Shown: positions 20,971-21,632 of the stretch, piece by piece
How the letters are laid out: each line of letters opens with the position of its first letter
How positions within the stretch are numbered: the first letter of the stretch is position 1
From: DATJPR01 sp035506295
GTDB lineage: Bacteria > Bacteroidota > Ignavibacteria > UBA10030 > UBA6906
Assembly: GCA_035506295.1 (NCBI GenBank)
Contig: DATJPR010000227.1
Span: forward strand, 1 to 21,632
Length of the DNA: 21,632 nucleotides
Direction: 5' to 3'
The notes under the pieces: model-generated
Databases searched by the model: none
Seen by the model: the letters and a program-made list of their open reading frames with translations, nothing else
Told to the model about the DNA's origin: nothing
Translations under genes and position numbers: made by a program

Positions 20971-21573
20971 ATGAAACACATCCCTGATTCGAAGCAGGCC
21001 AAATTCGAAGCGGTCATGGTCCCCCACATGGATGTTCTATACAGCTACGCCCTCTATCTTTCCGGCGACCACGATACGGCGAGTGACCTGCTGCAGGAGA
21101 CCTATCTGAAGGCGTTCAGGTTCTTCGACAAGTTTGAGGACGGCACGAACGCCCGCGCCTGGCTCTACAGAATTATGCGCAACACCTTCATCAACGAATA
21201 CCGGCGCGTGAAACGCCTGCCCGATCTTGTCGAATACGACGAACAGATTTCGGCGTACCAGATGCTTCCCCGAGAGGAGGAGGAGACTTCGCTGCGACGG
21301 CAGATCAACGGCGAGCTCTTCGATGACGAAATCGCAGGGGCCATTGCGTCGTTGCCCGAGAAATTCAAAAGCGTAATCGTCCTGCGGGACGTCGACGATC
21401 TTCCGTACGAAGAAATCGCCGATGCCCTGGAGATTCCGATCGGCACGGTGCGCTCCCGGCTCCACCGCGCTCGCGCAATCCTCTTTTCGAAACTCAAAAG
21501 CTACGCGGAATCGCGAGGCTATTCCGTCGCAGAGAACTTCGCAGATCAAGATCTCGCAATCGCTCATACGTGA
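20971..21573 (+). CDS. ECF (group IV) RNA polymerase sigma factor
   Basis: This 200-residue sigma factor directs core polymerase to alternative, usually stress or envelope, promoters. Region 2 (about 22-82) is LYSYALYLSGDHDTASDLLQ, ETYLKAFRFF, then ARAWLYRIMRNTFINEYRR. Region 4 (about 120-175) has LPEKFKSVIVLRDVDDLPYEEIA followed by the helix-turn-helix ALEIPIGTVRSRLHRARAIL. Region 3 is absent, as in all ECF factors. The start ATG at 20971 has GAGG 6 bases upstream; an in-frame ATG at 20938 lies inside the inverted repeat and lacks a site. Its fairly long tail after region 4 (SYAESRGYSVAENFADQ) is of unknown use. No anti-sigma gene follows within the remaining 59 bp. It has its own promoter and is separated from the TPR operon by a terminator. 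Confidence 0.95.
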   Translation: MKHIPDSKQAKFEAVMVPHMDVLYSYALYLSGDHDTASDLLQETYLKAFRFFDKFEDGTNARAWLYRIMRNTFINEYRRVKRLPDLVEYDEQISAYQMLPREEEETSLRRQINGELFDDEIAGAIASLPEKFKSVIVLRDVDDLPYEEIADALEIPIGTVRSRLHRARAILFSKLKSYAESRGYSVAENFADQDLAIAHT

Positions 21574-21576
21574 GCG
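21561..21576 (+). other. Stem-loop across the sigma-gene stop codon
   Basis: CGCTCA (21561-21566) pairs with TGAGCG (21571-21576) around TACG, so the TGA stop lies in the right arm. No T-run follows. It may affect ribosome release or coupling to a downstream gene, or be coincidental. Confidence 0.25.
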
Positions 21577-21597
21577 GCACAGTCCCTGTCCGACTAA

Positions 21598-21630
21598 CGG
21601 CCGTGGGTGTCTGAGAAGCGCTCACGGCCG
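21598..21630. terminator. Inverted repeat at window end, possible terminator
   Basis: CGGCCGTG (21598-21605) is perfectly complementary to CACGGCCG (21623-21630) with 17 bases between. It lies 25 bases after the sigma-factor stop. Whether a T-run follows cannot be seen because the window ends two bases later, so a terminator, an operator or an attenuator are all possible. Confidence 0.4.
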
Positions 21631-21632
21631 AT

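Overview
This is a chromosomal window of about 21.6 kb from a GC-rich, double-membraned (Gram-negative type) bacterium. Its most telling part is an ExbB-ExbD-ExbD-TonB-small protein-PstS-like lipoprotein-TPR cluster. From memory of comparative genomics, that order is typical of the Bacteroidota/Ignavibacteriota/Chlorobi (FCB) group. The promoters I can see have ordinary TTGACA/TATAAT-type or sigma-54 -24/-12 elements, not the TAnnTTTG element of Bacteroidia. This favours a lineage outside Bacteroidia proper. The assignment is inference; no rRNA or other marker gene is present.

Minus strand, 1-5454: a compact unit reads right to left as thyA (thymidylate synthase), folA (dihydrofolate reductase) and a 1090-residue SWIM/SNF2-type helicase-like ATPase. 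The junctions are 4-bp ATGA and GTGA overlaps. After a 101-bp gap comes an unrecognised acidic protein whose end lies beyond the left edge. A strong sigma-70-type promoter (5492-5520) lies just upstream of thyA. The intergenic stretch 5455-5628 separates this unit from everything to the right, which is all on the plus strand.

Plus strand, 5629-10878: an AIF-like FAD/NAD(P)H oxidoreductase, a CLC-family anion transporter with C-terminal CBS domains, a CNNM/CorC-type membrane protein (DUF21-CBS-CorC_HlyC), and a small secreted, probably outer-membrane barrel protein whose start overlaps the end of the CorC-type gene.

Plus strand, 10933-20599: a KinB-like sensor histidine kinase and an NtrC/AlgB-type response regulator carrying a sigma-54-contact loop. 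The next 331 bp without a gene contain a textbook sigma-54 promoter (TTGGCAC-N5-TTGC, 14421-14436) and short dyads upstream of it. That promoter faces a STAS (anti-sigma-factor antagonist type) gene followed by exbB, two exbD genes, a tonB-type gene, a two-helix membrane protein, a PstS-like lipoprotein and a large secreted TPR protein. A clear Rho-independent terminator follows (20690-20724). The simplest reading is that the two-component pair switches on a dedicated, proton-driven envelope (Ton-type) machine through sigma-54, with a STAS protein at the head of the operon. This control circuit is the most interesting feature of the window.

Plus strand, 20971-21573: an ECF sigma factor has a near-consensus sigma-70 promoter and a 5' leader built of three 9-bp tandem units that run into a perfect 10-bp inverted repeat. 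No anti-sigma gene is visible before the window ends.

I found no tRNA, rRNA, insertion sequence, CRISPR array, attachment site or origin.
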